This document shows, one piece after another, positions 17,333 through 27,700 of a stretch of 64,000 nucleotides of DNA. How positions within the stretch are numbered: the stretch's first letter is position 1; each line of letters begins with the position of its first letter. The stretch comes from Pseudofrankia sp. DC12. GTDB lineage: Bacteria; Actinomycetota; Actinomycetes; Frankiales; Frankiaceae. The notes beneath the pieces are model-generated. The model had not been told where the DNA came from and did not search any database. It saw only the letters and a program-made list of their open reading frames with translations. The translations under genes and the position numbers were made by a program. The DNA lies in contig NZ_KQ031391.1 of assembly GCF_000966285.1 (NCBI RefSeq), positions 3,796,440-3,860,439 on the forward strand, read 5' to 3'.

Positions 17333-18329
17333 GTGAGCCTGCCGGACGGCGCGCCGCGCGTGCGGGAGGTAGGGCCGCGTCCGCGTGGCCTGCTCGTCGC
17401 CGCCGGCGCGTTGGCCGCCGCCGGGGTGGCGGCCGTCTGCGTGCTGCCCAGGGTGCTCGGCGCGGCCTACCCGCCCTGGTCGGTGCCGGTCGTGACGACC
17501 GCCGTGCTGCTGCTCGCGGGGGTCGTGGCGGGCCAGGTCGGCGTGCTGCGCCGGCAGGCCGAGCAGGCGCTCCTGCTCGCCGCCGACGTCGCCGCGTTCG
17601 CGCTGGTCGGGGTCGGTGCGCTGATGGCCGCGGTTCAGCGAGGCCGAGGACCGGCTGCTCGCTGAGCTCGGCACCCGGCTCGGCACCGTCCTGCACAACC
17701 GCCAGCTCGACGCGAACCTGCGGGAGGCGCTGGTCGACCTGCGCCGGGTCAACGACGTGCCGGACCTGCAGATCACGATGACCTCCAACCCGGACCTGGC
17801 CTTCCGGGCGGCGGCGGTCGTCCCGGGGGTGCGCGGTGTCTGGGTGACGAGGGCGCTGGTGGCGCGGGTGGAGAACCGGCCGGACGTCCGGTATGTCGGG
17901 GCCCTTGAGGGCCATCCGGTCGGCTCGGATCCGGGTGCCTACACGCCGGTGCTGGTCGCCGGCCGGTTCTATGACCCGGCCGGGCGGGAGAGGCCGTCCT
18001 CGACGAACGCGCCGCGAGCCGCTACGGCGTCCACGGCGGTGCTGCGCGTCCTCGGCGCGACCCCGCCGCGGATCGGGGCCATCGCGGTGACTGCCGCCGT
18101 CGCCGCGCTGGTCGCGGTGCTGATCGGCGTCCCGGTGGGCCTCGGCGTCGGCCGGCTGATCTGGTGGGAGATCGCGGCCGCGGTCGGGGTCGGTACCGGC
18201 GTGGCCCTGCCGACGAGGCTGCTGCTCGGTCTGCCCGTGGCGGCGGTCGCCCTGCCCTTGTTCGTCGCGGGCGTCCCCACGGCGCGCCGGCGCTGGCGGC
18301 TCCCCAACCCGCGCAACCGGGTCGGCTGA
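17333..18329 (+). pseudogene. Mosaic relic: histidine-kinase sensor fused to FtsX-like permease
   Basis: From GTG 17333, about 100 codons encode four hydrophobic segments. A frame change near 17633 leads to FSEAEDRLLAELGTRLGTVL and LREALVDLRRVND, the coiled linker typical before a HisKA_3 domain. Without a stop this runs into permease-like sequence (VPGVRGVWVTRALVARVENR, RYVGALEG). Another frameshift near 17990 puts EAVLDERAASRYGVH out of frame, and the C-terminal half (LRVLGATPPRIGAIAV to RRRWRLPNP) is the end of an FtsX/MacB permease. At least two genes appear joined by deletion, with two frameshifts. An annotation pipeline would probably call two small hypothetical genes here. Confidence 0.6.
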
Positions 18330-18339
18330 CGCGCCGCGG

Positions 18340-18924
18340 CTACCCCATGGTCTTCGCGCCGTCGAGGCACTCGCGGATGACGTCGGCGTGGCCGGAGTGG
18401 TGCGCGGTCTCGGCGATCACGTGCAGGATCACCCTGCGGACCGACCAGCGCGCGCCGGGCGGGAACCACGGCGCCACCGGAAGCGGCTGGTCGACGTCGA
18501 GATCGGGCCGACTCGCCAGGAAGTCGTCGGTGCGCCGGGCCACCTGCTCGTAACGCGCCAAGGCGCCGGCGAGCGTCTCACCGGCACCGAGCCGGAAGTC
18601 GGCGTCCCGCTCGTCCGGGTCCTGTGACAGAGCGTCGGGCCCGCGCGCCACGAACTCCAGCCACTGCTCCTCGACCCTGGCGACATGCTTGATCAGACCA
18701 CCCAGGCACAACGCACTCACCGTCGTGCGCCCGGCGGCCTGCTCGTCGGTCAGGTCACGCGTAGTGAACCGCAGGAAAAACCGAGCCTGACTGAGCGTAG
18801 CCAACAGATCACCACACTCACCCGCCACCGCCGGCCCCTCCGCCGCCCCGACCGCCGCCGCCGCATTGCCCGGCACATCCGGCTCGGTCCCGGCCACGAC
18901 ACCGGCATCGCTCATCGTCGTCAT
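18340..18924 (-). CDS. DinB-family (DUF664) metal-binding protein
   Basis: A 194-residue DinB-like four-helix bundle, possibly a mycothiol-dependent transferase-type enzyme. Histidines of the metal triad are visible in GLIKHVARVEEQWLEF and in HVIAETAHHSGHADVIRECLDG, the hallmark C-terminal HHxGH stretch. SARFFLRF-like and TTVSALCLGGL segments match the family. ATG 18924 has GGAGGG about 8 nt upstream; the frame extends further only into repetitive DNA. The stop is 10 bp from the end of the permease relic (convergent). Confidence 0.85.
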   Translation of the reverse strand: MTTMSDAGVVAGTEPDVPGNAAAAVGAAEGPAVAGECGDLLATLSQARFFLRFTTRDLTDEQAAGRTTVSALCLGGLIKHVARVEEQWLEFVARGPDALSQDPDERDADFRLGAGETLAGALARYEQVARRTDDFLASRPDLDVDQPLPVAPWFPPGARWSVRRVILHVIAETAHHSGHADVIRECLDGAKTMG

Positions 18925-19038
18925 CTCCAAAGCCCTCCGTCTCCCAGAAACCAACGCCACCGACGCTAGAACCGATTCCGGCCAGATCCTGACCTCAATA
19001 GCAACCATCGCGCCGCAAACCGGCGAGACGCCGACGCG

Positions 19039-19200
19039 ACGCGAGGCGCGACGGCGATGCGAAGCGACGGCGATGCGAAGCGAGGCGCGACGGCGGCGCG
19101 AAGCGAGGCGCGACGGCAATGTGAAGCGAGGCACGACGGCGATGTGAAGCGAGGCGCGACGGCGATGCGAAGCGACGGCGATGCGAAGCGAGCCGAGGTG
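19039..19200. repeat. 23-bp/16-bp minisatellite array
   Basis: GAAGCGA cores occur at 19061, 19077, 19100, 19123, 19146, 19169 and 19185, so unit lengths are 16, 23, 23, 23, 23 and 16 bp. The 16-bp units equal the 23-bp unit without a GGCGCGA-type heptamer. Since 23 is not a multiple of three, this is unlikely to be a protein repeat. It lies in the non-coding 465 bp between the DinB start and a response-regulator relic (18925-19380). Confidence 0.75.
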
Positions 19201-19311
19201 CCCCGAAGCGCGACGCGACAGACAAGCCGAGGCGAAGCGAGCCGCAGCCAAGATCCTGACCCTGGATAGGCGCCCGCCTCCGCACTCCAACCCCACCCCC
19301 GAACCAGGTTG

Positions 19312-19332
19312 GGGAGGGCGCTAAGCGCCCGA
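19312..19332. repeat. Short palindromic repeat, copy 1
   Basis: Palindrome GGGCGCTAAGCGCCC (19316-19330) within a 21-bp block that recurs with one substitution at 28453-28473. The flanks also share a following GC-rich stretch with a second weak hairpin. Confidence 0.5.
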
Positions 19333-19380
19333 CCCGGCGGGGCCGCCGAAGGCGCGCAAGCGCCGGTCCCGGCGGCCCCG

Positions 19381-19673
19381 CCCTGGCCGGCGAGGCGGAA
19401 TCGGGTGAGGCCGGCGTCGAGGCGGCCGAGACGCTGCGCCCCGATCTCGTGCTGATGGACGTGAACCTGCGCGGCATCGACGGCGTTGTCGCCGGCAGCC
19501 AGATCCGCGCCGCGGCACCGAGCACCGCCGTCGTTCTCTGTTCGACCTACGGCCAGACGGACCTGCCCGCGACCGTCGCCGAGAGCGGCATGGACTACCT
19601 GCACAAGGCAGACCTCGCGCCCGACGTCCTGCGCGACCTGTGGCGCCGGCGCGGCCCCGAGGCTCCGGTCTGA
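19381..19673 (+). pseudogene. Response-regulator receiver-domain fragment
   Basis: The frame reads EAESGEAGVEAAETLRPDLV, LMDVNLRGIDG (phosphorylatable Asp), TAVVLCSTYGQ and MDYLHKADLAPDVLRDLW (conserved lysine), then stops at 19673. The N-terminal beta-strand with the acidic pair is replaced by unrelated GC-rich sequence and there is no output domain. The first usable start codon (ATG 19449) would remove half the domain, so this is most likely a 5'-truncated relic. Confidence 0.6.
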
Positions 19674-19730
19674 CGGGTCGCGCCCCCGCGTCGGTTTAGG
19701 GAGCCGTTCAGGAAAACCACAGCCGGCTAC

Positions 19731-22286
19731 GTGAACCTTGATGACATGACTACGCACGAGCCGGCGTCACAGGCCGTCGACGGGAGCGTGCCGGACCAGC
19801 GCACCGACCCGGACGAGGCGGCGCCGGCCGCCGTCGGTGATCTGGCGGCCACAGCGGAAACGCCCAGCACCGGGGCATCGGCCGCCACCGGCCTCGACGC
19901 GGTCGGGGGCCAGGCGCCCCAGGCGGACATGTCCGCCTGGGCGGCACCGACGGGCGCGGCCGGCGGCCGGGACGGCGTGGGTGGGAGCTGGGCCGCGGTG
20001 GGCGGTCTGGCGACCGGCGCGGCCGCGGATCAGCGCGCGGGTGTCGTCGTGCTCGCGCCCGACGGGCCGCTGGAGCCGGCGGGCGGCCAGCGCCAGGACG
20101 ACGCCGGCTACTGGCCCGACCAGGCCGGTACGGACGACACGGCGGACGGGGCCGATGGCGGCGGCCCAGGACAGCGCGGGTTCCTGGCTCGACTGGTCTG
20201 GGGCCACCAGGACGATCCACGCTGGGCCCGGCCCGGCCTGTGGCTGCTGCTCGCGGCCACGGCGCTGCTCTACCTGTGGGGGCTGGGTCGCTCCGGCTGG
20301 GCGAACGACTTCTACTCGGCGGCGGCGCAGGCCGGGTCCGCGAGCTGGAAGGCGATGTTCTACGGCTCCTCGGACGCCGGCAACGCGATCACCGTCGACA
20401 AGCCCCCGGTGGCGATGTGGGTGATGAGCCTCTCGGTCCGGATCTTCGGGCTGAGCTCGTGGTCGATCCTGGTGCCGGAGGCGCTGTGCGGGGTCGCCTC
20501 GGTAGGGCTGCTTTACGCGACGGTGCGCCGGGCGTTCAACCCGGCGGCGGGGCTGATCGCCGGAGCGGTGCTCGCGACGACACCGGTCGCGGTCCTGATG
20601 TTCCGCTTCAACAACCCGGACGCACTGCTGGTGCTGCTGCTCGTCGGCGCCGCGTACGCGACGCTGCGCGCCGTGGAACGGGCCAGCGCCCGGTGGCTGG
20701 TGCTGGCCGGGGTACTGGTCGGCTTCGGCTTCCTGACCAAGATGCTGCAGGCCTTCCTGATCGTGCCGGTGCTCGCGCTGGCGTACCTGGTCGCGGCGCC
20801 GACCACCTGGTGGCGGCGAGTTCGTCACGTCCTGGCGTCCGGGCTCGCGCTGGTGGTGTCCGGCGGCTGGTTCATCGCCGTCGTCGCGCTGGTGCCGGCG
20901 TCCGACCGCCCGTACATCGGCGGCTCGCAGCACAACAGCCTGTGGGAGCTGACCTTCGGCTACAACGGCCTCGGCCGGCTGACCGGCAACGAGACCGGCA
21001 GCGTCGGCGGCGGCGGGGCCCGCGCGGGCGCGGCGGCCGGCGGGCGGACCTTCGGCCCGCCGTCGCAGGGCGGCGGCTGGGGCCAGACCGGCTGGGCCCG
21101 GATGTTCAACTCCGAGATCGGCGGCCAGGTCGCCTGGCTGCTGCCGGCGGCGCTCGCGCTGCTGATCGCGGGCCTGGTGGTGACGGCCCGCCGTGGCCGA
21201 ACCGACCGCGTCAGGGCCGCGTTCCTGGTCTGGGGCGGCTGGCTCGTGGTGACCGGCGCCGTCTTCAGCCAGATGCAGGGGATCTTCCACCCTTACTACA
21301 CCATCGCGCTGGCCCCGGCGATCGGCGCGCTGGTCGGGATGGGCGCCGTGACGCTGTGGGAGCACCGGTCGCACCCGGCGGCTTCGTTGACGCTGGCGGC
21401 AGTGACGGCGGGGACGACGTGGTGGTGCGCCCGGCTGCTCGGCCGCACGTCCGGCTGGCATGCCTGGCTGCGCCCGACGGTGCTCGTCGTCGGGTTCGCC
21501 GCGGCGGTGCTGCTCATCGGGCTGCCCAGGCTGACGGCCCGGGCCGGGCTCGGCGTGGCCGGCATCGCGCTCGTCGCGGGCCTGCTCGGCCCGGCCAGCT
21601 ACGCACTCGCGACGGCGGGCACCGCGCACTCGGGGGCCATCCCGAGCGCCGGACCGTCGGTCGCAGCCAGCCGTCCCGGCGGACCGGGTGGCTTCGGCCA
21701 GGGCCTGGGACGCGGCTTCGGACAGGGCCGCGGGTTCACCCCGGGGGGCGGCACGAACGGCTTCCCCGGCTTCGGCTCCGCGGGCGGTGCGCCGACGCTT
21801 CCCGGCGGTGGTACGGCCGGCCAGGGTGGTACGGGCCAGGGCGGCGCCGGTGGCTTCGGCGGCTTCGCGGGCGGCATGGGCGGCCTGCTCGGTGGGACGA
21901 CGCCGGGCGCGAACCTGACCGCGACGCTCAAGCAGAACGCCTCCGCCTACCGCTGGGCGGCCGCGACGGTCGGTTCCGAGAACGCCGCGGGTTACCAGCT
22001 GGCCTCCCGCGAGCCGGTGATGGCGATCGGCGGCTTCAACGGCACCGACCCGTCCCCGACGCTGGCCCAGTTCCAGCAGTACGTCGCCGCCGGCAAGATT
22101 CATTACTTCATCGGCGGCGGGCTGTCCGGATCCGGCAATGGCGGGAGCCAGTCGGCGGCGGCGATCGCCGCCTGGGTACAGCAGAACTTCACGGCGGCCA
22201 CTGTCGACGGCGTCACTATTTACGACCTCACCGCCGCAGCCACCGCCACGACCTCCTCGACCGCGGCCACCCCTCGGGCCACCTGA
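19731..22286 (+). CDS. GT39 (ArnT/YkcB-like) polyprenyl-phosphate mannosyl/glycosyltransferase
   Basis: 851 residues. The first 140 are acidic and Ala/Gly-rich; then come about 12 membrane helices with the GT39 hallmarks NDFYSAAAQAGSASWKAMFY, TVDKPPVAMWVMSL, LVPEALCGVASVGLLYA, FRFNNPDALLVLLLVGAAY and FGFLTKMLQAFLIVPVL. An extracytoplasmic Gly-rich linker (about residues 640-720) leads to a C-terminal domain (YRWAAATVGSENAAGYQLAS, MAIGGFNGTDPSPTLAQFQQ, KIHYFIGGG, WVQQNFTAATVDGVTIYDL). It is a close paralogue of the C-terminal part of the protein at 34610-38335. The start is GTG 19731 or ATG 19746. It probably transfers sugar from a lipid carrier at the outer membrane face. Confidence 0.85.
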   Translation: MNLDDMTTHEPASQAVDGSVPDQRTDPDEAAPAAVGDLAATAETPSTGASAATGLDAVGGQAPQADMSAWAAPTGAAGGRDGVGGSWAAVGGLATGAAADQRAGVVVLAPDGPLEPAGGQRQDDAGYWPDQAGTDDTADGADGGGPGQRGFLARLVWGHQDDPRWARPGLWLLLAATALLYLWGLGRSGWANDFYSAAAQAGSASWKAMFYGSSDAGNAITVDKPPVAMWVMSLSVRIFGLSSWSILVPEALCGVASVGLLYATVRRAFNPAAGLIAGAVLATTPVAVLMFRFNNPDALLVLLLVGAAYATLRAVERASARWLVLAGVLVGFGFLTKMLQAFLIVPVLALAYLVAAPTTWWRRVRHVLASGLALVVSGGWFIAVVALVPASDRPYIGGSQHNSLWELTFGYNGLGRLTGNETGSVGGGGARAGAAAGGRTFGPPSQGGGWGQTGWARMFNSEIGGQVAWLLPAALALLIAGLVVTARRGRTDRVRAAFLVWGGWLVVTGAVFSQMQGIFHPYYTIALAPAIGALVGMGAVTLWEHRSHPAASLTLAAVTAGTTWWCARLLGRTSGWHAWLRPTVLVVGFAAAVLLIGLPRLTARAGLGVAGIALVAGLLGPASYALATAGTAHSGAIPSAGPSVAASRPGGPGGFGQGLGRGFGQGRGFTPGGGTNGFPGFGSAGGAPTLPGGGTAGQGGTGQGGAGGFGGFAGGMGGLLGGTTPGANLTATLKQNASAYRWAAATVGSENAAGYQLASREPVMAIGGFNGTDPSPTLAQFQQYVAAGKIHYFIGGGLSGSGNGGSQSAAAIAAWVQQNFTAATVDGVTIYDLTAAATATTSSTAATPRAT

Positions 22287-22335
22287 TCTCGCTCACGCGG
22301 CCCGGCGGTGTCCGTCCTCATTGAGGCCACCGCCG

Positions 22336-22370
22336 GCCCGCGATCGGGAAGATGGTGCCCGACCGCGGGC
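22336..22370 (+). terminator. Hairpin after the GT39 gene
   Basis: GCCCGCGATCGGG (22336-22348) pairs with CCCGACCGCGGGC (22358-22370) with one mismatch and a 9-nt loop, 50 bp after the stop. There is no U tract, as is common in high-GC actinobacteria. Confidence 0.45.
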
Positions 22371-22589
22371 GTCACCATGGGAGCGTCATTCGGAGCCTCC
22401 GGGGCCTGGGGATGACGCGTTGGATTCGGGTTCGTTTTCTGGTGTCAGGCCCATCGGTCGACCGGTGATGGTATGAACGCGGTGCGTCCGGCTCGGCCGG
22501 GGGCCGCGGGTCTGCGACAATCACCGCCGCGACGCACGGGGGCGTTGTCGCGGTCGTGACCGCGTAGGACGTAGGAAGCGGTAGTCGAC

Positions 22590-23760
22590 GTGATCGTCGA
22601 TCGGGCTCTGGTGGCGGCCGCGCTTCCGGGCTATGAGCTGGGTGCCCAGGTCGGCCAGGGCGCGTTTGGCATGGTCCTGGCCGCGAAGAACCGGCTGCGA
22701 CGGGACGTCGCCGTCAAGGTGATGCCAGGTATCTCGGTGCGCGGAGAACGCGCCGAGAACGAGGCGCTCATGCTGGCCGAGCAGGACCATCCGCACGTCG
22801 TCAAGGTGTATGACTTCGTGCCAGCCGGCGAGATGGCGCTCATCGTGATGGAGCTTCTGTCCGGCGGCAGCCTGCGGTCCCGGATCGACGCCGGGCAGTC
22901 CGCGCCGGAGTGGGGCTGCGCGGCCGCCCTGGCGGTGGCCAGCGCGCTGGAGTTCGCCCACGGCGGCGGCCTGCTGCACCGGGACGTGAAGCCGGAGAAC
23001 GTGCTGTTCGTGTTCGCCGCGGACGGCCGGCTCAAGCTCACCGACTTCGGAATCGCGAAGGCGTTCCAGGACACCGCCGCCTTCACCAGCACGGTCAGCG
23101 GCACGCCGCGCTACGCGGCACGCGGGCCTGCGCCGGCGCCGGGTCGAGGGCGCCTGGCGGGAGGTACGCGACCGGCTCAGCGAACGCGGCGTGCCGCGGG
23201 CGCGGGCCTGGACCAGACGAGAGGTCGTCTGGGCGGTCGCCGAGCGGCCGGCCCTGACCGCGACGGTCCGGCCGCTGGAGCGGTTCGTGGTACTTGCCGA
23301 CCTGGCGCTGTACTCGCCGTCGGGCGGCGGTGACGACGACGCGCGCGCCGCCTGGCAGTGCGTCGACGAGCTGCGGGCCGCGTTGCGCGACGCCGCGCCG
23401 CTCGGCCGTCGACTGGGGGTCCTGCTCGACCCGCGCCCACTGTTCCCGGTCGGACGGGGACCGGCCGGGCCGGATCCGGCTGTCCCGCTGGCCGCGCGCG
23501 GGATGCGGAGCCCGATGGCGTTCGCCGCGCCGCGGCCGCGCTCCGAGCAGCAGGCGCGGGCCGAGCCGGCCGCGGCGGAGCTGCCGGTCCCGGTCGGTGC
23601 GCCGAGCGGGCTGCGCCGCCCCGCCGCCGTGGCCGAGCCGCCGGTCCCCGCGTCTGGTCCGGCTGGCGGCGCGGCCGGCGGTCCCGCCGGCCGGGCAGAC
23701 GAGCAGACGGTCGTGCGACGCCAGCCGGGGCCTGACCCGGCCGCATGGCGGCAGCCCTGA
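22590..23760 (+). pseudogene. Chimeric relic: Ser/Thr kinase N-half joined to an unrelated tail
   Basis: From GTG 22590 the frame is a clear Hanks-type kinase: Gly loop GQGAFGMV, VAVKVM lysine, catalytic loop LLHRDVKPENVLF and LTDFGIAKAF (DFG), up to VSGTPRYA at about 23115, where APE should follow. Instead the sequence switches frame into LRRRRVEGAWREVRDRLSER and RPLERFVVLADLALYSPSGG, which looks like the cytoplasmic tail of a DUF4129/transglutaminase-like protein, ending at 23760. The C-lobe of the kinase and the body of the other protein are both missing, consistent with a single large deletion joining two genes. Any product would be catalytically dead. Confidence 0.65.
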
Positions 23761-23885
23761 CCGGGCCCGCGTCGTGGCCCTGACGGGACGACGCGATGAC
23801 GCCAGCGTCCCGGGCTGCTGACCTGGTCGGCCCCGGCGCGGGTCGGGAGCGTCACGCCCGCGCCGGCCGCCGCCGTTCGCGGGGC

Positions 23886-24320
23886 ATGATGGCGGACATG
23901 GGTCGGAAGGGAAATCGGCTGCTGCTGGTGTTCGGCGCGGTCGTGCTCGCAGGGGTGATGGCGCTCGGGCTCGGGCTCACCGGCAGCTCGAACACCGGCG
24001 CGCACGCGACCGACCCCAGCGACGACGGCAACTTCAACACGTATGCCCTGGTCAACGACTCGAAGGCGCGGGTCATCGTCTACCTGTGCCTGGACACCCC
24101 ATGCACCCAGATCAACACCCGCAGCGCCTGGATCCCAATGGCACCCGGCGAGTCGATCACCCGGAACGAGTACTGGAACCCCGGCGTCGGCTACGGCTTC
24201 AAGATCGCAACATCGCCCCGCGGCCGTCGCTGCCTGACCATCAACGCCGACACCAAGGCCCCGAAAACCGTCACGATCCCCTTGAGCACCGCAAAGTCCT
24301 GCCCAACCGCCGCGCCATAG
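23886..24320 (+). CDS. Secreted or anchored small hypothetical protein
   Basis: About 144 residues from ATG 23886 (23898 also possible). A basic start and one hydrophobic helix (LLLVFGAVVLAGVMALGLGL) are followed by an extracytoplasmic domain of about 100 residues. The domain has three cysteines (YLCLDTPCTQ, RRCLTINADT) and a fourth near the C-terminus (AKSCPTAAP), so two disulfides are possible. Beta-rich appearance (ARVIVYLCLD, SITRNEYWNP, GYGFKIATS). No family is recognised. It follows the kinase chimera by 125 bp. Confidence 0.6.
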   Translation: MMADMGRKGNRLLLVFGAVVLAGVMALGLGLTGSSNTGAHATDPSDDGNFNTYALVNDSKARVIVYLCLDTPCTQINTRSAWIPMAPGESITRNEYWNPGVGYGFKIATSPRGRRCLTINADTKAPKTVTIPLSTAKSCPTAAP

Positions 24321-24478
24321 ACGGGACGGTACCGGCATCCGGAGCCGGGGCTCAGGAGAGGCCATGCCGGGCCGGCGGGAGCCTACTCATGCCCGATGGT
24401 CGGGAGAAGGCCAGAACCTGCCACCACCAGGTATGACAGCCCCAGCGCCCAGCCGTGCCAGCTAGTACGGCGCCTTCG

Positions 24479-24714
24479 TCAGGCGGTGTGGCGGAGGCCC
24501 GGCCGTAGCTGCTCGGCGTCCGTTTCGCCGTCCGGGGCGCGGCCGGCCCAGCTTCCGAAGCTCGCTTCGAGATCGTTCAGAACCTGGCCGGGCCTGGCGG
24601 TGCTGTAGGCGCGGCGGATAGCCAGGAGTATCAGTTCCGCGATGTCGGCCCACTGCGCTGAGACTCCGCACGAAGCCGACCGTACTGGTCGTCCTCAAGC
24701 ACGATCTGAATCCG
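24479..24714 (-). pseudogene. Frameshifted ribbon-helix-helix antitoxin relic
   Basis: On the minus strand, QIVLEDDQYGRLRAESQRSG matches the N-terminus of CopG/RHH-type VapB-like antitoxins. After a frameshift near 24650, ADIAELILLAIRRAYSTARP, then DLEASFGSWAGR, and a final RPGLRHTA with stop at 24479-24481 complete the family layout (about 78 residues). No in-frame start codon precedes it. No toxin gene is visible beside it. The remainder of 24321-24765 is non-coding. Confidence 0.6.
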
Positions 24715-24765
24715 ATGGCTTTGAACGCAACGCTCCATCACTCTGTGGAGGCATCCCCGGCGCGC

Positions 24766-27700
24766 TCAGGGCCTGATGATGGCGAGGAGGTCGCCTACCT
24801 CGACGGAGTCGCCGGATTCGTGGGCGAGTTCGGCGATCGTGCCGGCGACCGGGCTGGTGACGGCCGCTTCCATCTTCATGGCCTCGACGACAGCGAGCTT
24901 GGTGCCCTTGTCGACGGAGTCACCGACCTTGACGGAGAAGGTGACGATGCCTGGCAGTGAGGCGCCGATCTGGGTGGGGTCGCCCGGGTCGGCTCGCCGA
25001 GCGACCGGCGAGACCGAGGTGATCGATTCGTCCCGGACCCGGATCGGCCGGGGCTGCCCGTTCACCCGCAGGTACAGGGTTCGGACTCCGGAGCGGTCGG
25101 CGTCGCCGATCGTCTCCAGCTCGACGATGATCTCGACGCCCGGCTCCAGGAAGACGCTGACCGGCTCGCCGGGCCGCAGGCCGTAGAGGAACGCCTCGGT
25201 CGGGATGACCGAGCTGTCGCCGTACAGCTCGACGGCCTTCTCGTAGTCCCGCCACGGGCCGGGGAAGAGCAGTCGGGACAGGGCGGCCCGGCGTCCGTTG
25301 CCGGCCAGCGCCGCCCGGTCGTCGGGCTCCAGCTCGGCCTTCGGCGGCGCCGGGCGGCGCCCGGCCAGCGCACGCTCGCGGAACGGCTCGGCGAAGCCGG
25401 CCGGTGGGGTACCGAGCTCACCAGCCAGGTAGCCGAGCACGCTCGCCGGCAGGTCGAACTTCTCCGGCTCGGCCCGCAGCACCTCGGGGTCGATGTTGCC
25501 CGAGGCGATGAAGAGGGCCAGGTCGCCGACGACCTTGCTGGTCGGGGTGACCTTGATCGGCTTGCCGAGCAGCTCGTTGGCGATCGCGTAGCACTCGGTG
25601 ACGTCCGCCCAGCGGTCGCCCAGGCCGAGTGAGATCGCCTGCTGGCGCAGGTTGGTCAGCTGGCCGCCGGGGATCTCGTGCCGGTAGACGGCGCCCGTCG
25701 GCGCCCGCAGCCCGGCCTCGAACGGGGCGTAGAGGTCGCGGACCGCCTCCCAGTACGCCTCCAGCGACGACAGTGCGGCCAGCGAGATGCCCGTGGCACG
25801 GTCGGTGTGGTCGGTGGCCGCGACGAGGGCGGACATGTTCGGCTGGCTGGTCCCGCCCGACATTGCCGCCGCCGCCGTGTCGACCGCGTCGACGCCGGCG
25901 TTCACCGCGGCGAGCAGGGTCGCGAGCTGGCCGCCGGCGGTGTCGTGGGTGTGCAGGTGGACGGGGACGTCGAACCGCTCGCGCAGCGCCGTCACCAGCC
26001 TTGTCGCGGCCGCGGGGCGCAGCAGCCCAGCCATGTCCTTGATCGCGAGCAGGTGGGAGCCTGCCTCGACGAGCTGGTCAGCCAACCGCAGGTAGTAGTC
26101 CAGGGTGTAGATCTGTTCGGCGGGGTCGGTCAGGTCGCCGGTGTAGCAGAGGGTTCCCTCGGCGAGCGCGCCCGTCGTGTTCACGACGGCCTCGATCGCC
26201 GGGCGCATCTGCTCCATGTCGTTGAGCGCGTCGAAGATCCGGAACAGGTCGATGCCCGTCGCGGCCGCCTCGGAGACGAAGGCCCGCACGACCTCGTCCG
26301 GGTACGGCGTGTAGCCGACGGCGTTCTTGCCCCGCAGCAGCATCTGCAGGCAGATGTTCGGTGCCGCCTCGCGCAGCGCGGCGAGCCGCTCCCACGGGTC
26401 CTCGGACAGGAACCGCAGCGCCACGTCGTAGGTGGCGCCGCCCCAGCACTCCAGGCTGAGCAGGTTCGGCGTGAGCCGGGCGAACGACGGCGCCGCGGCG
26501 AGGATGTCGAAGCTGCGCAGCCGGGTCGCCAGCAGCGACTGGTGCGCGTCACGCAGCGTCGTGTCGGTGACGGCGAGCCGCTCCTGGGCACGCAGCCGCC
26601 GGGCCCACTCGGTCGGGCCGGCCTCGACGAGCAGCTGACGCGACCCGGTGGCCGGCGCGTCCGCCGTCGCGAGCGGGGGCAGCAGCTTGCGCGGGTCGGT
26701 GAACGCCGCCGCCGGCCGCTTGTAGCCGTTGACCGTCGCGTGCGCCAGGCGGGCCAGCATCCGGCTGGTCTTGTCGGCACCGCCGTCACCGGCCAGCAGC
26801 CACGGCCGCTCGTCGATGAACGACGTGGTCACACCCCCGGCGAGGAACGACTCGTCGGCCAGCAGGCGGGACAGGAACTCGATATTGGTTCGTACGCCCC
26901 GGATCCGGAACTCGCGCAGCGCCCGGCGGGCCCGCCGGGACGCCTTCTCCAGCGAGACGCCCCGGCAGGTGAGCTTGACCAGCAGCGAGTCGAAGTACGG
27001 GCTGACCTCGGCGCCTGCGTAGGTCGCTCCGTCGAGCCGGACCCCGGGGCCACCGGGCGACTGGTAGTACGAGATCGTCCCGGTGTCGGGCCGGAAGTCC
27101 TGGGCGGGGTCCTCGGTCGTCACCCGGCACTGGATCGCCACGCCGCGCAGCGTGATCGCGTCCTGGCTCAGGTTGAGGTCGGCCAGGGTCTCGCCGGCCG
27201 CGATCCGCAGCTGGGCGCCGACGAGGTCGACGCCGGTGACCTCCTCGGTCACCGTGTGCTCCACCTGGATGCGCGGGTTCATCTCCATGAACGTGTACTG
27301 GCCGTCCGCGCCGACCAGGAACTCGACCGTTCCCGCGTTCACGTACCCGACATGCTTGGCGAACCGGACCGCGGCGTCGCACAGCCCGTCCCGGACCGCC
27401 GGGTCCAGGCTCGGCGCCGGCGCGATCTCGACAACCTTCTGATGGCGCCGCTGCACCGAGCAGTCCCGCTCGAACAGGTGGACCACCGCGCCCGCGCTGT
27501 CGCCGAGCACCTGGACCTCGATGTGGCGCGGCCGGTCGACCGCCTGCTCCAGGAACACCGTCCCGTCGCCGAAGGCCGCCGCCGCCTCGCGGACCGCCGA
27601 CCCGACCGCGTCCGGCAGGTCCGCGGCCCGCGCGACCCGGCGCAGCCCGCGCCCGCCACCACCGGCCGACGCCTTCACGAACAGCGGGAAGCCGACCTCC

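Noticed and set aside
19039..19200. Possible CRISPR array
   Set aside because: Units are contiguous 16-23-bp tandem repeats without unique spacers, and no cas gene is present.
18925..19296. N-terminal extension of the DinB protein into the repeat region
   Set aside because: The extension is translated minisatellite (Arg/Ala/Ser repeats); ATG 18924 has a ribosome site and begins just before the conserved domain.
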